From a virus, in IMG/VR virus record IMGVR_UViG_3300047334_000054, positions 1 through 23,700 of that record: a stretch of 23,700 nt of DNA. One strand, written 5' to 3'. The notes under the pieces were generated by a model. The model saw nothing but the letters and a program-made list of their open reading frames with translations, ran no database searches and was not told where the DNA came from. Within the stretch, counting starts at the first letter, position 1; each line of letters starts with the position of its first letter. A program made the position numbers and the translations under genes. Below, piece by piece: positions 8,479 through 15,768 of the stretch.

Positions 8479-9162
8479 ATGCACGGCAAGAACCTAATAG
8501 TAGGTCGGCGCAAGCTCGAGCAGGGCTACGCGATACACTCCATATTCAAAACCATACAAGGAGAAGGGCCGTGGGCCGGATGGCCGGCGCTGTTCGTGCG
8601 GTTTGCTGAGTGCAATCTGCGTTGCTACTTTTGCGATACGAATTTCGATACAACAGTCATTCTAAGCCTGCAAGAGCTTGTCGCCACCATCTGCGCCAGT
8701 CAAGCGAAGCGCGTGGTGCTGACGGGCGGTGAGCCCATGCTGCAAGCCCTGCCCGAGTTGCTTATGGCAAACACGCAAGCCATCTTCCAAATCGAAACCG
8801 CCGGCACCGTCTGGCCGGAGGGTATGGAAGACGTTCCTTACGACAAAGCACCTGTGATTGTGTGCTCGCCAAAGACCCCGGCTGTGCATCCGCGTATCGA
8901 GGAGCGCGTAGTATTTTGGAAATACATCATTCGCGCTGGCGAACTTGGTGACGACGGCCTGCCCAACAAATCAACGCAAATTGTTGGGCAGGCCGCGCGT
9001 ATATTTCGATCGGAGCGAAAATACTCCGTGATCTACGTGCAGCCCTGCGACGAGGACGACCCAACAGCCAACGCAGCTAACTTGCAGGCCGCCGTCACAA
9101 GTTCGATGGTCCACGGCTATAGGCTGTCACTTCAGCTGCACAAGATTGCGGGCCTCCCGTGA
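8479..9162 (+). CDS. queE: QueE-like 7-carboxy-7-deazaguanine synthase (radical SAM)
   Basis: Radical-SAM enzyme that contracts the ring of the QueD product to give 7-carboxy-7-deazaguanine. The cluster motif C-x3-C-x2-C is Cys45, Cys49 and Cys52 (ECNLRCYFC), preceded by the family sequence TIQGEGPWAGWPALFVRFA and followed by TGGEP (82-86), which contacts SAM. Its 227 residues match the family. The start has a strong AGGAGG site at 8468-8473. It acts in series with QueD upstream. QueC, FolE and a transglycosylase such as DpdA, which would complete and insert the base, are not in this window; they may lie elsewhere or come from the host. Confidence 0.9.
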   Translation: MHGKNLIVGRRKLEQGYAIHSIFKTIQGEGPWAGWPALFVRFAECNLRCYFCDTNFDTTVILSLQELVATICASQAKRVVLTGGEPMLQALPELLMANTQAIFQIETAGTVWPEGMEDVPYDKAPVIVCSPKTPAVHPRIEERVVFWKYIIRAGELGDDGLPNKSTQIVGQAARIFRSERKYSVIYVQPCDEDDPTANAANLQAAVTSSMVHGYRLSLQLHKIAGLP

Positions 9163-10547
9163 TACCAGAGCTGAAAGGATCACTGGAAGAAAACATCCTA
9201 ACCCTAATCGGTTGGGATGACCAGCGCGCGCCGGCTCTACTGTTACGTCTCGACCCAGCGTTGTTTAGCACACGCATTTATCGGGAAATCGCACAAGAGG
9301 CCTACAAGCATATCACGCGCTACGGCAGCGCCCCCCACACACACTTGTATGACTTGCTCGAGGAGCGTTTGCAGCGGGGCGACGAGGGTAAGCTAATGCG
9401 TCAAACCCTCGACCAAATGCGGGAACTGGCCGCTGAGATCCAACCCCGCTTCGTGCTGGACCAGCTTGACCACTTTATTGAACTTCGCACTATGTCTGTC
9501 GCGCTAGTAGCGGCCTCGGAGGCGTTGTCGCGGGGCGACACGCGCAAAGCCCGCGAAGCGCTCTACAATCGCGCAATGGAGCAGAACAATACAGCAGGCA
9601 CCTGGCTGGCCAAGCCGGAACAGTCGCTCCGCTTTATGGACAAGCGGGACGAAGATTGGTTCCCGTCCGGCGTAGACGTGCTGGACAACGCTGGCGTAGT
9701 GCCGGCGCGCGGCGCTGTCTACATGATGATTGCACCCGCTAAGCGCGGCAAAAGCTGGTTCCTTATTGAAACCGGCAAGCAAGCCATGCAGCACAACCAC
9801 CGCGTTCTGCACGTTACATTGGAAATGCCGGAGGAGCAGGTTGCCCAGCGCTATGTGCAATCCGTATTTGCGCTGACTGCAACTGAATCCAAATTGGTGC
9901 AAACAATCAACTTTGACAACAGCAGCCACGACGGCACTAAGCTACTGTTGTCGGAACCACGCATGACGGAATCCATCACGGACATTGGACGCGCCCGGCT
10001 TACCCCGCAAGTGCGGGCACTTAGCCAGCGTGGTGCTCTGCTGATTAAGCAATTCCCTAGCGGTTCCCTGACTGTCGCGCAACTTGACGCATACTTGGAC
10101 TCTCTAGCGCGAACGGACAAGTTCGTGCCGGATGTAGTTCTGCTTGACTATCCAGCTTTGATGGCCGTCGACAGCAGCAACTACCGCATCGACATTGGCC
10201 GAGTGGCCGTGGGACTGCGTGGCCAAGCCATACGTCGGAACCACGCTCTCGTCACTGTAGCGCAGGGCAATCGCAGCGCGTCCTCCGCCTTACGGGTTGA
10301 CCGCTCGCATGTGGCCGAGGACTTTTCACAAATCATGACAGCCGACACCGTGCTGACCTATAGCCAAACAGAGGCCGAAAAGAAGCTGGGTCTGGCGCGC
10401 CTGTTCGTGGACGCGGCGCGTTCCGTGCGCGATGGATTTACTGTGATGATTTCACAGAACTACGAGACAGGTCAGTTCGCAATCGACAGCACCCGCATGG
10501 ACGGACACATCGAAGCCGCTGTCAAGAAACTAAGCGAACCCAAATGA
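9159..10547 (+). CDS. DnaB-like replicative helicase
   Basis: Hexameric 5'-3' helicase of the DnaB/gp41 family. Residues 1-145 form a helical N-terminal domain. The ATPase domain follows, entered by SGVDVLDNAG (170-179). Walker A is IAPAKRGKSW (191-200), then VTLEMPEEQ as motif 1a, Walker B DVVLLDYP (about 326-333), and a C-terminal sensor region with VTVAQGNRSAS. The GTG start overlaps the QueE stop (GTGA). No separate helicase loader or primase was recognised in this window, and primase motifs are absent from the N-terminus. The protein probably works with the SSB at the phage fork. Confidence 0.83.
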   Translation: MIPELKGSLEENILTLIGWDDQRAPALLLRLDPALFSTRIYREIAQEAYKHITRYGSAPHTHLYDLLEERLQRGDEGKLMRQTLDQMRELAAEIQPRFVLDQLDHFIELRTMSVALVAASEALSRGDTRKAREALYNRAMEQNNTAGTWLAKPEQSLRFMDKRDEDWFPSGVDVLDNAGVVPARGAVYMMIAPAKRGKSWFLIETGKQAMQHNHRVLHVTLEMPEEQVAQRYVQSVFALTATESKLVQTINFDNSSHDGTKLLLSEPRMTESITDIGRARLTPQVRALSQRGALLIKQFPSGSLTVAQLDAYLDSLARTDKFVPDVVLLDYPALMAVDSSNYRIDIGRVAVGLRGQAIRRNHALVTVAQGNRSASSALRVDRSHVAEDFSQIMTADTVLTYSQTEAEKKLGLARLFVDAARSVRDGFTVMISQNYETGQFAIDSTRMDGHIEAAVKKLSEPK

Positions 10548-10548
10548 C

Positions 10549-12105
10549 ATGCCTATCGACCCCGAGGCCATACAGCGATACCTGGCTTACGTTCCCACTA
10601 AGCGGCCAGACTTCAAAGGCGAGAATTACCACGCGCTGCGTCGTCATATTGCGCAAGACACTGGTGTTGAGCTAAACACGCGCACGCCATTGCGCCAGCA
10701 CCAGCTCGAGGGGTTAGCGTTCGCGCTGCACATGATGCGCTGTCTGTTATTCTACGACACGCGTCTCGGCAAAACCAAAATGGCGCTGGATTGGGCGACA
10801 CACTTACGACACGCGGGTCTGTGGTCGGACGCGGGGCTAGTAATTGCGCACGCACCTGTCGCGCTGGACGTTTGGGAGTTCGAGGCTAGTAAGCACAGCG
10901 CACTCAACGTCCGGGCCGTGCGCAACCTGGCGCAGCTCGAGCAAGCGATTAGCGAGAACGTAGACTTAATTGTTGTGACGTGGTCCGTGCTACAGGCCAT
11001 GTTTACAATCAAAAAGAAGTCGCGCAAAGGTCAGCCTAAACTTTACCCGGATCGCGCTAAGCTACGCCAGGTGGCCGGCTGCTGGTCGCTCTGCATCATT
11101 GACGAAATCCACCGCTGCAAGAACGAACAGGGGCTTTGGTTTGCAATGGCCGCTGAGCTGGTGCGGAAATGCACATTCCGCATTGGTTTGACCGGCACAC
11201 CGTTCGGCCGGTTCCCGCTGGACGTATGGGCGCAGGCTTACTTGATTGACGACGGTGATTGCCTTGGCACCAGTCCGCAGTTCTTCCGCACGGCCTTCAG
11301 CAAGAAAGTAAAGAACTGGTTTAGCCCGACAAAAGAATCCCTGGCGTTCGACGAGTCACTAAAACCCATCCTTCAGACGCGCATCGAATCCATATCGATG
11401 GCCTACGCGCGGGCCGAAGTGACGCAAGTATCCGTGCTGGACAATCGCGTGGAACTGCGCATGTCACCGGAGCAAAGGAACGCCTACAATGACGTGATCA
11501 GCGGTGTGATTACACGCCCCGACGACTTGGACCCCGTGGAAGTCGGGTCTACATTCTCGCGCTTACGCATGATCAGCAGCGGGTATTTGCCTTACACGGA
11601 CGACGAGCTAAGCGAGCATGTGTTGCATTTCCCGCATCCGAGTAAGCTGGATTGGCTGCGTGATCTACTGATGGAGCTGGGTGACGTGCCTACTGTGATT
11701 TTCCACGAATACACGCACACCGGCCTGTTGATCTGCAAACTGCTGACAGAGCTAAAAATCAAGCATAGCTGGCTTTATGGTCAAGCGCGCGATAAGGGCG
11801 CTGCCAGGCGTGCGTTTGTAGACGGGAACGCGCAAGTGCTAGTGGCCAACACCGCTACGGGTGGGACAGCCATCGACCTCAACCGGGCCGACTACTTGCT
11901 GTTTTTTGAATCCCCGACCAGTCCCATTGTCCGCCAGCAAGCCGAGGCGCGGCCGCTGGGTGAGCGGGGCCAGCGCGTCCTGATTATGGATGACCTAGTG
12001 TCGTCGCCAGTGGATAAGCGTGTCCTGGATTTCATATCAGAAGGCAAGGACATCTTGCGCACCTTGATCCACGGGAAGGCCACTTGGAAATCTTTGCGGG
12101 CTTGA
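10549..12105 (+). CDS. second SNF2/DEAD-type superfamily 2 helicase
   Basis: A 518-aa SF2 ATPase distinct from the helicase at 5709. A Q-motif (LRQHQLEGLAFAL, Gln52) precedes Walker A FYDTRLGKTK (68-77). Motif II is IIDEIHRCK with DEIH at 185-188, and motif III is LTGTP (TGTP 215-218). In the second lobe GTAIDLNRADYLLFFE and the segment RQQAEARPLGERGQR resemble motifs V and VI of phage SNF2 proteins, though motif VI is divergent. The ATG follows the DnaB stop by two bases. The DnaB neighbour suggests a role in origin or fork remodelling, or a UvsW-like role in switching replication mode; this is inference. It is the last large gene of the + operon. Confidence 0.8.
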   Translation: MPIDPEAIQRYLAYVPTKRPDFKGENYHALRRHIAQDTGVELNTRTPLRQHQLEGLAFALHMMRCLLFYDTRLGKTKMALDWATHLRHAGLWSDAGLVIAHAPVALDVWEFEASKHSALNVRAVRNLAQLEQAISENVDLIVVTWSVLQAMFTIKKKSRKGQPKLYPDRAKLRQVAGCWSLCIIDEIHRCKNEQGLWFAMAAELVRKCTFRIGLTGTPFGRFPLDVWAQAYLIDDGDCLGTSPQFFRTAFSKKVKNWFSPTKESLAFDESLKPILQTRIESISMAYARAEVTQVSVLDNRVELRMSPEQRNAYNDVISGVITRPDDLDPVEVGSTFSRLRMISSGYLPYTDDELSEHVLHFPHPSKLDWLRDLLMELGDVPTVIFHEYTHTGLLICKLLTELKIKHSWLYGQARDKGAARRAFVDGNAQVLVANTATGGTAIDLNRADYLLFFESPTSPIVRQQAEARPLGERGQRVLIMDDLVSSPVDKRVLDFISEGKDILRTLIHGKATWKSLRA

Positions 12106-12113
12106 ATTTTATG

Positions 12114-12131
12114 GCTTGCTCTTTCGCAAGC
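12114..12131 (+). other. small inverted repeat after the helicase gene
   Basis: GCTTGC (12114-12119) and GCAAGC (12126-12131) form a six-base-pair stem with loop TCTTTC, nine bases after the helicase stop. No T-run follows, so it is not a standard intrinsic terminator. It overlaps the candidate -35 box of the next gene, so it could be an operator or an mRNA stabiliser. Function unknown. Confidence 0.35.
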
Positions 12132-12144
12132 TGGCCCCTATATA
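12116..12144 (+). promoter_or_regulatory. possible promoter for the two small downstream genes
   Basis: TTGCTC at 12116-12121 and TATATA at 12139-12144 are separated by 17 bases. The match is 3/6 and 4/6 to sigma-70 boxes, so it is weak. The position is right: this 84-base gap is the only sizeable non-coding gap in the + operon, and it sits before the small gene and the MarR-like gene. Read-through from upstream is equally possible. Confidence 0.25.
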
Positions 12145-12189
12145 TGGGGTTGTGGCCGGGTGGTCCGGTCGGACAGCAGGAGACGGGAC

Positions 12190-12417
12190 ATGGTTCTTCG
12201 GAACGCCTTAGACCTCTCGAAAAACCTGACCCGTTTCGAGCAGATTCTCGTGGAGTTGGACGCCGTGCAAGCGGCGGACACAGAATACAAGACCGCGTTT
12301 AGCACGGGCAGCAAGGCCCGGTTGCATCGCGGTGAGACGTGGCGCGGGCGCTTGATCGCGCTGGTCGCATACCAGCAGTCCAAGCAGATTTTTGAGGACA
12401 AATCACTAAATGAGTGA
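12190..12417 (+). CDS. hypothetical protein, 75 aa
   Basis: I do not recognise this small, charged, mostly helical protein. The ATG at 12190 was chosen because GCAGGAGA at 12176-12183 is a near-consensus ribosome site seven bases upstream; the longer frame from GTG at 12160 would place that site inside the coding region. There is no signal peptide, membrane segment or metal motif. Its end overlaps the MarR-like gene by eight bases, so the two are probably co-expressed; it might be a partner or modulator of that regulator, but nothing in the sequence shows this. Confidence 0.6.
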   Translation: MVLRNALDLSKNLTRFEQILVELDAVQAADTEYKTAFSTGSKARLHRGETWRGRLIALVAYQQSKQIFEDKSLNE

Positions 12418-12724
12418 CCTAGCTGAGACGCTGCTCCGAGTCGTGCGCTACGGCGACAACGCCAGCGCGCGACTCACCGTGCGGCAGCTCTACATCGTGG
12501 TTGCTTGCGCCGAGCAGGGGCCGCAAGCACCCGTCCATCTAGCCGCTGTGATGGACATCAACCCAAGCGTGATCAGCCGGGCGGTCGACAAGCTGGTTGC
12601 TACCGGCTGGCTGCGTCGCGTCATGGGACACCCCTCTGACGGGTCCGCTCACGGCACGCTGGTTGAGCTGACCACGGCCGGGTTCGCCTACCTCGCTGGC
12701 ATGGGGCTGTTACCCGGCAGCTAA
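12410..12724 (+). CDS. MarR-like winged helix-turn-helix regulator
   Basis: A 104-aa DNA-binding protein. The sequence LTVRQLYIVVACAEQG followed by VHLAAVMDINPSVISRAVDKL and an ATGWLRR wing matches the MarR-type winged helix: helix 1, the helix-turn-helix with recognition helix PSVISRAVDKL (about 50-60), then the wing around residues 65-85. It is shorter than typical MarR proteins (about 140), lacking most of the dimerisation helices. It closes the + operon and faces the - strand operon, so a role in switching early to late expression is plausible but inferred. GAGGAC near 12393 is a loosely spaced ribosome site. The stop codon lies inside the 91-bp repeat. Confidence 0.65.
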   Translation: MSDLAETLLRVVRYGDNASARLTVRQLYIVVACAEQGPQAPVHLAAVMDINPSVISRAVDKLVATGWLRRVMGHPSDGSAHGTLVELTTAGFAYLAGMGLLPGS

Positions 12725-12808
12725 AAACGGCTTTTCAAGCACCGCCAGGCCGTTTTAGAGGTGGAGCTGGGGGTATAGTAGCGGCCAGCGGCCAAACTGG
12801 CCTGGCGG
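12718..12808. repeat. 91-bp dispersed repeat, copy 1
   Basis: This is the first of two 91-base copies (the other at 20064-20154), in the same orientation, 86/91 identical; all five differences are transitions. It starts at the end of the MarR-like gene and covers its stop codon. The left part (AAAACGGC, 17-base loop, GCCGTTTT) is a terminator-like hairpin in both directions. A second pairing, CCGCCAGGCC (12743-12752) with GGCCTGGCGG (12799-12808), is conserved, but the flanks of this stem are degraded compared with copy 2. It lies where the two operons converge. Confidence 0.9.
12721..12758 (+). terminator. bidirectional intrinsic terminator candidate
   Basis: CTAAAAACGGC (12721-12731) pairs with GCCGTTTTAG (12749-12758): eight contiguous base pairs plus two more across a one-base bulge, with a 17-base loop. 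A-rich on one side and T-rich on the other, it could stop transcripts from both directions. It sits exactly at the stop of the + operon. The long loop and the short T-run make strength uncertain. Confidence 0.5.
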
Positions 12809-12824
12809 CCTCCGTGGGAGCGCG

Positions 12825-12878
12825 AAAAAATCCGCCGACGATTATGGTTGGCAAGACTATTCAAGCCAGTCCGGCGGA
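12825..12878 (-). terminator. possible intrinsic terminator of the - strand operon
   Basis: On the - strand TCCGCCG (at 12872-12878, inside the last codons of the 109-aa gene) can pair with CGGCGGA (12831-12837), followed directly by six T. The loop is long (34 bases) but contains smaller pairings (GACT with AGTC). The T-run and location just past the last - strand gene fit a terminator. The pairing with coding sequence is unusual. Confidence 0.35.
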
Positions 12879-13183
12879 ATGTCTGGTAGCTCCACCGTTT
12901 TCCCGCGCAGATCGTGATGGCAATCGCCGCAAAACTCGATCTTTCCAGCGCGAATAAAGTAGTGACACCGGAGCTTTGGAAAATTTGCGGCAACATTCAC
13001 AGACGGCGCGAATGTCGGAGCCTGAGCATTGCCGTCAAACGTCCACTGTGCTCCGTTCTTGAACGGCTGCTTGACAGCGATTTGATGCGTGTTCTCGCAT
13101 CCAGGGCACCAGTGTTCATGCAGAGAACGAAGCGGCCCGTAATGCCGAAGAACGAGCTTAGAACTCAGAACTTCGGTTGCCAT
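12857..13183 (-). CDS. DUF6527-like Cys-containing phage protein
   Basis: Small protein (108 aa from 13183; 109 from the adjacent ATG at 13186) of a family common in phages and often labelled DUF6527. Seen features are WCPGCENTHQI near residue 26, WTFDGNAQAPTFAPSV in the middle, RCHYFIRAGKIEFCGDCHHDL, and a final VELPDIP. The CPGC pair and the later CGDC pair could bind zinc. The function of the family is unknown to me. The start lies in the 44-bp junction repeat, with GGGGA seven bases before the second ATG. It is the last gene of the - strand operon. Confidence 0.72.
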   Translation of the reverse strand: MATEVLSSKLVLRHYGPLRSLHEHWCPGCENTHQIAVKQPFKNGAQWTFDGNAQAPTFAPSVNVAANFPKLRCHYFIRAGKIEFCGDCHHDLRGKTVELPDIPPDWLE

Positions 13184-13225
13184 CATGGATTCCCCGAGAT
13201 ATGCCCCGGCGGCGCCGGATCGCTC
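13182..13225 (-). repeat. 44-bp stop/start junction repeat, copy A
   Basis: This 44-base sequence matches 13511-13554 at 43 positions; the single difference is a transition next to the start codon. Read on the - strand it encodes the last residues of one gene (SDPAPPGHISGNP), supplies a GGGGA ribosome site, the TGA stop, and an overlapping ATG for the next gene. It also contains a small hairpin, CCGGC-GCC-GCCGG. Confidence 0.95.
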
Positions 13226-13512
13226 CCCAGCGCCGCGCTGCCGTTCATCATAGCCTGACTCGATCCAGAGTAACCGATTTTGCGCAGCGGCCGGTCATGG
13301 AATCGCTCGTCCTCCGGCGTCCAGTAAACCTTTCCGCACTGCCACCACACATCGTCGCCCACAGACGGGATTTCCCCGTCTAAATCCACATAGACCCCGC
13401 ACTCGTCTCCGATGCCAGCACGGTTTCCGAAACCGTCATACAAGCGCTCGGCGCACCAGAGGCAAGTTCGTTCACCGCGAACAGACACGAAGATTACAAC
13501 GCCGCCAATCAT
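13183..13512 (-). CDS. hypothetical Cys-rich protein with shared C-terminal peptide
   Basis: 109-aa protein I do not recognise. The N-terminal hydrophobic start (MIGGVVIFVSV) is too short for a clear signal peptide. Cysteines appear as CLWC, in GDECG and in WWQCGKVYWTPEDERFHDRP, so a small zinc-binding fold is possible. The final 13 residues SDPAPPGHISGNP are identical to the end of the upstream beta-helix protein although the rest is unrelated. The ATG at 13512 is preferred because GGGGA lies about seven bases upstream; GTG at 13515 is an alternative that overlaps the upstream stop. Unknown function. Confidence 0.62.
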   Translation of the reverse strand: MIGGVVIFVSVRGERTCLWCAERLYDGFGNRAGIGDECGVYVDLDGEIPSVGDDVWWQCGKVYWTPEDERFHDRPLRKIGYSGSSQAMMNGSAALGSDPAPPGHISGNP

Positions 13513-13554
13513 CACGGATTCCCCGAGATATGCCCCGGCGGCGCCGGATCGCTC
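13511..13554 (-). repeat. 44-bp stop/start junction repeat, copy B
   Basis: Second copy of the repeat at 13182-13225. It ends the beta-helix gene and opens the 109-aa gene; here the base before TGATG gives GTGATG instead of ATGATG. The two copies are 329 bases apart, and the sequence between them is the complete 109-aa gene, so each such gene with its junction looks like a cassette unit. Confidence 0.95.
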
Positions 13555-14807
13555 ACGAACACCGCGCCGGCCGCCGGCGAGGTCGCCAGCCCGGTCATCG
13601 TGCCGCCGCCGCTTACGCCGATGCTGGCTCCGTTGCCGGTCCAGGCCAGCGTGTTCGTGCTATCGAACGCGACATTTTCGTTCGCTGCGACCATGACCGA
13701 CGAGTTGAAACGCCCGACGTATAGGTGCGCCCCTGACCACGCCATGCTGTTGGTTGTGGGCACGATGCCTTCCTCGCCAAAGCCGATGACGTTCTCACCC
13801 GGCGTGGATGCGGTGACATCGTAGACGCCTCCGGTCACTGTCACCACGCCGCCGTTCGCGGCGTCGATCCAGCGACCGCCGCCATTGTTGGCATTGTAGC
13901 CACCTGTCACTGTGGTGGTCAGGGTCCGGGTCTTGATCTGGTTTCCGTACGTGTTGCCGTAGAAATTGGAGTTGTTGACGATCAAAGCGGCGCCGGTGGC
14001 GTAGATGTCGTGGCTCAGGCCATCGAGGCTCTGGCCGTTGTTCACGAAATCGCAGGATTCGACGTCCAACGTCACGTTCTGGCCGGGGCCGCCGAACACC
14101 GCCGGCGAGTAGGGCGGCGAGAACACCCCGTCGTCGCTGTGCTCAATCAGCAGATGGTCTAGCACCAGCGTGCCGGGTGCGGCGAAGTTCTCCGCGTAGA
14201 CGCCGGCCTCGCCGCTACCACCGCCGCCGCTCGCCGGGCCGCCGCAGTTTTTCAGCACGAGGCCGTAGACGTGGCCTGGCGACTGGGCGTGGATGCAACC
14301 CTTGCCCCACGCCAGCCGGTGTCCGGCGGCGATGCCGCCCTGCCCGTCAATGCTCTCCTTGCCGTCCGCTTGGCCGAGGATGGTCCAGCCGTCGAGTCCG
14401 ACGGGAATATCGAACGGCACGAGGTCGGCGGTGCCGGCCAGCACCGTCATGGTAAATCCCTTGGCCATGCAGGGGATCGCCGACGCCATCTCGGTGAATG
14501 TCTGGCCGGGACCAACCGTCACGGTCGCAAGCGGCGTCGCCGGGCAGGTAGCAGGCGGCGGTGTGACAACGGCAGACTGCGGAAGCGCCTTGATGGCCGC
14601 CAGCACGGCGGCGAACTGCGCGTCCATGTCGGTCTTGAGCGCGGTGATGGCGGCGGCGTTGCTGGCGGCCGTGGCCGCAGGGACGACTACAGCAGCGGTG
14701 GCGGGCTTGGTGACCGCGACCGTGGAGGTGATCATGGTTGCGGGCGCAGCGGCGTGCGCCAGCAGCGGTGTAAGGGCTACGCCAGCAAGTAGAATGATGC
14801 GAAGCAT
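13512..14807 (-). CDS. exported right-handed beta-helix protein
   Basis: 431-aa protein with a signal peptide (MLRIILLAGVALTPLLAHAA, cleavage near residue 20). An Ala-rich helical stretch follows (about 25-85), then a long region of short beta-strand repeats with Asn, Gly and Val periodicity (LVLDHLLIEHSDDGVFS, VESCDFVNNGQSLDG, ALIVNNSNFYGNTYGNQI), typical of pectate-lyase-like beta-helices. Such folds often bind or cleave polysaccharide; catalytic residues cannot be assigned. The start at 14807 was chosen because CTCC at 14815-14818 is a GGAG ribosome site and because it overlaps the stop upstream; the longer frame to 14915 would bury the signal. Export is unusual for a virion-type beta-helix. 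Confidence 0.7.
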   Translation of the reverse strand: MLRIILLAGVALTPLLAHAAAPATMITSTVAVTKPATAAVVVPAATAASNAAAITALKTDMDAQFAAVLAAIKALPQSAVVTPPPATCPATPLATVTVGPGQTFTEMASAIPCMAKGFTMTVLAGTADLVPFDIPVGLDGWTILGQADGKESIDGQGGIAAGHRLAWGKGCIHAQSPGHVYGLVLKNCGGPASGGGGSGEAGVYAENFAAPGTLVLDHLLIEHSDDGVFSPPYSPAVFGGPGQNVTLDVESCDFVNNGQSLDGLSHDIYATGAALIVNNSNFYGNTYGNQIKTRTLTTTVTGGYNANNGGGRWIDAANGGVVTVTGGVYDVTASTPGENVIGFGEEGIVPTTNSMAWSGAHLYVGRFNSSVMVAANENVAFDSTNTLAWTGNGASIGVSGGGTMTGLATSPAAGAVFVSDPAPPGHISGNP

Positions 14808-14983
14808 CAGATCACTCCAAAGAACCACAGCAGAAGAAAAACAAGCAGGACGGCGCCGAGACCGACACCACCCCGCCCGTAGTGCGTGAAGCCTGGACCA
14901 CCCCATTGACCCCACCCGACTCCGGCGCCGCCGAATATCAGCAGCAGCACAAGAATCAAAATGATTACACTGATGGGGCTCAT
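14807..14983 (-). CDS. tiny two-helix membrane protein, DUF3309-like
   Basis: A 58-aa gene found by reading the gap between its neighbours. It has two membrane segments: VIILILVLLLIF at residues 6-17 and AVLLVFLLLWFFGVI at 44-58, joined by a Gly/Trp-rich loop (GWGQWGGPGF, YGRGGVGLG). This layout resembles DUF3309 small membrane proteins of proteobacteria. The TGA stop shares one base with the downstream beta-helix ATG (TGATG), showing coupling. No function is known to me; a membrane-disturbing or holin-like role is possible since the gene is in the lysis block. Confidence 0.65.
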   Translation of the reverse strand: MSPISVIILILVLLLIFGGAGVGWGQWGGPGFTHYGRGGVGLGAVLLVFLLLWFFGVI

Positions 14984-14994
14984 TGGTTTATTCC

Positions 14995-15768
14995 CTACCC
15001 GATTGCAGCGCGCAAGGCTTGGCCGACAGACGCAAGCTGAGTCCAGTTGATCGACATGGGATCGAGGCCGTTACCGCGAATTGCGTCATGATTCAGCGGC
15101 ACAACACCACCGACCATGTATTTTTCGACGAACGCTTTCGTGGCCAGCAGTTCCTTGCCCCACGAGACAAAACGAACCAGACCGGTGTCGTTATTGTAGA
15201 ATAGCCCCTTGGTCTCGTGGCCGCCCCACACACCGCCATCGTCGGCCACCACGTCCCAAACCTCTTGTGATTGGCAGGAGACCGGCAAGCTCCAACTGAT
15301 ACCGCAGTCACCAGCCCACGCCAGGGCGTCGACAAGATCGTCCCACGCGCCGGCACGGATGCCGGCAGCGCCAGCCAGCTTGTTGTGAGTGCCGTTGCCG
15401 AGATCGACGCCGGTATTCAACCAGTAGTCGATCGCAATACCTGGCTCGGTGCCCTGATCCGTGGTTGGCTCATTCGGGTTGAAACCCGTAATCGCGGAAT
15501 ACAGTGACAGAGTCTGCACCGTATTGGCGACGTATGGTACGGCCTGGCTCCAACGCGTCATGGCCGTGATGCTGTGCATCATGAACGCTGGATAACAGTC
15601 ACCATACGTGTCGTTGCCCAGCATACCCCAGCCGGTCTCGCGCACACCGTAGCCGCCGACTTGTGCTGGTGTGGGCAAGTTCGGCAGCACCTCGGACAGC
15701 AACGGCAACTTGGGCAAGCCGGGCCGGTTGTCTTTCCGACCTAGCTTAAACTGTGAATGGTCCGGCAT
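14995..15768 (-). CDS. papain-like cysteine-peptidase-type protein
   Basis: 257-aa protein of a family I have seen in phages and bacteria, with GWGMLGNDTYGDCYPAFMMHSI at the front. The likely nucleophile is Cys58 (GDC) and the likely base His184 (GGVWGGHETKG). The segment LVRFVSWGKELLATKAFVEKY (198-217) resembles the strand after the catalytic His in papain-like folds. A papain-type Asn is not evident, so activity is uncertain. There is no signal peptide. The ATG shares one base with the upstream lipoprotein stop (TGATG). Context with envelope proteins suggests a peptidoglycan-, host- or virion-directed hydrolase, by inference. Confidence 0.55.
   Translation of the reverse strand: MPDHSQFKLGRKDNRPGLPKLPLLSEVLPNLPTPAQVGGYGVRETGWGMLGNDTYGDCYPAFMMHSITAMTRWSQAVPYVANTVQTLSLYSAITGFNPNEPTTDQGTEPGIAIDYWLNTGVDLGNGTHNKLAGAAGIRAGAWDDLVDALAWAGDCGISWSLPVSCQSQEVWDVVADDGGVWGGHETKGLFYNNDTGLVRFVSWGKELLATKAFVEKYMVGGVVPLNHDAIRGNGLDPMSINWTQLASVGQALRAAIG

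Noticed and set aside
14271-14889. Two long + strand frames (173 and 198 aa) opposite the beta-helix gene
   Set aside because: Low-complexity Arg/Gly or Ala composition typical of antisense frames in GC-rich DNA; the - strand frame has a signal peptide and coherent protein pattern.
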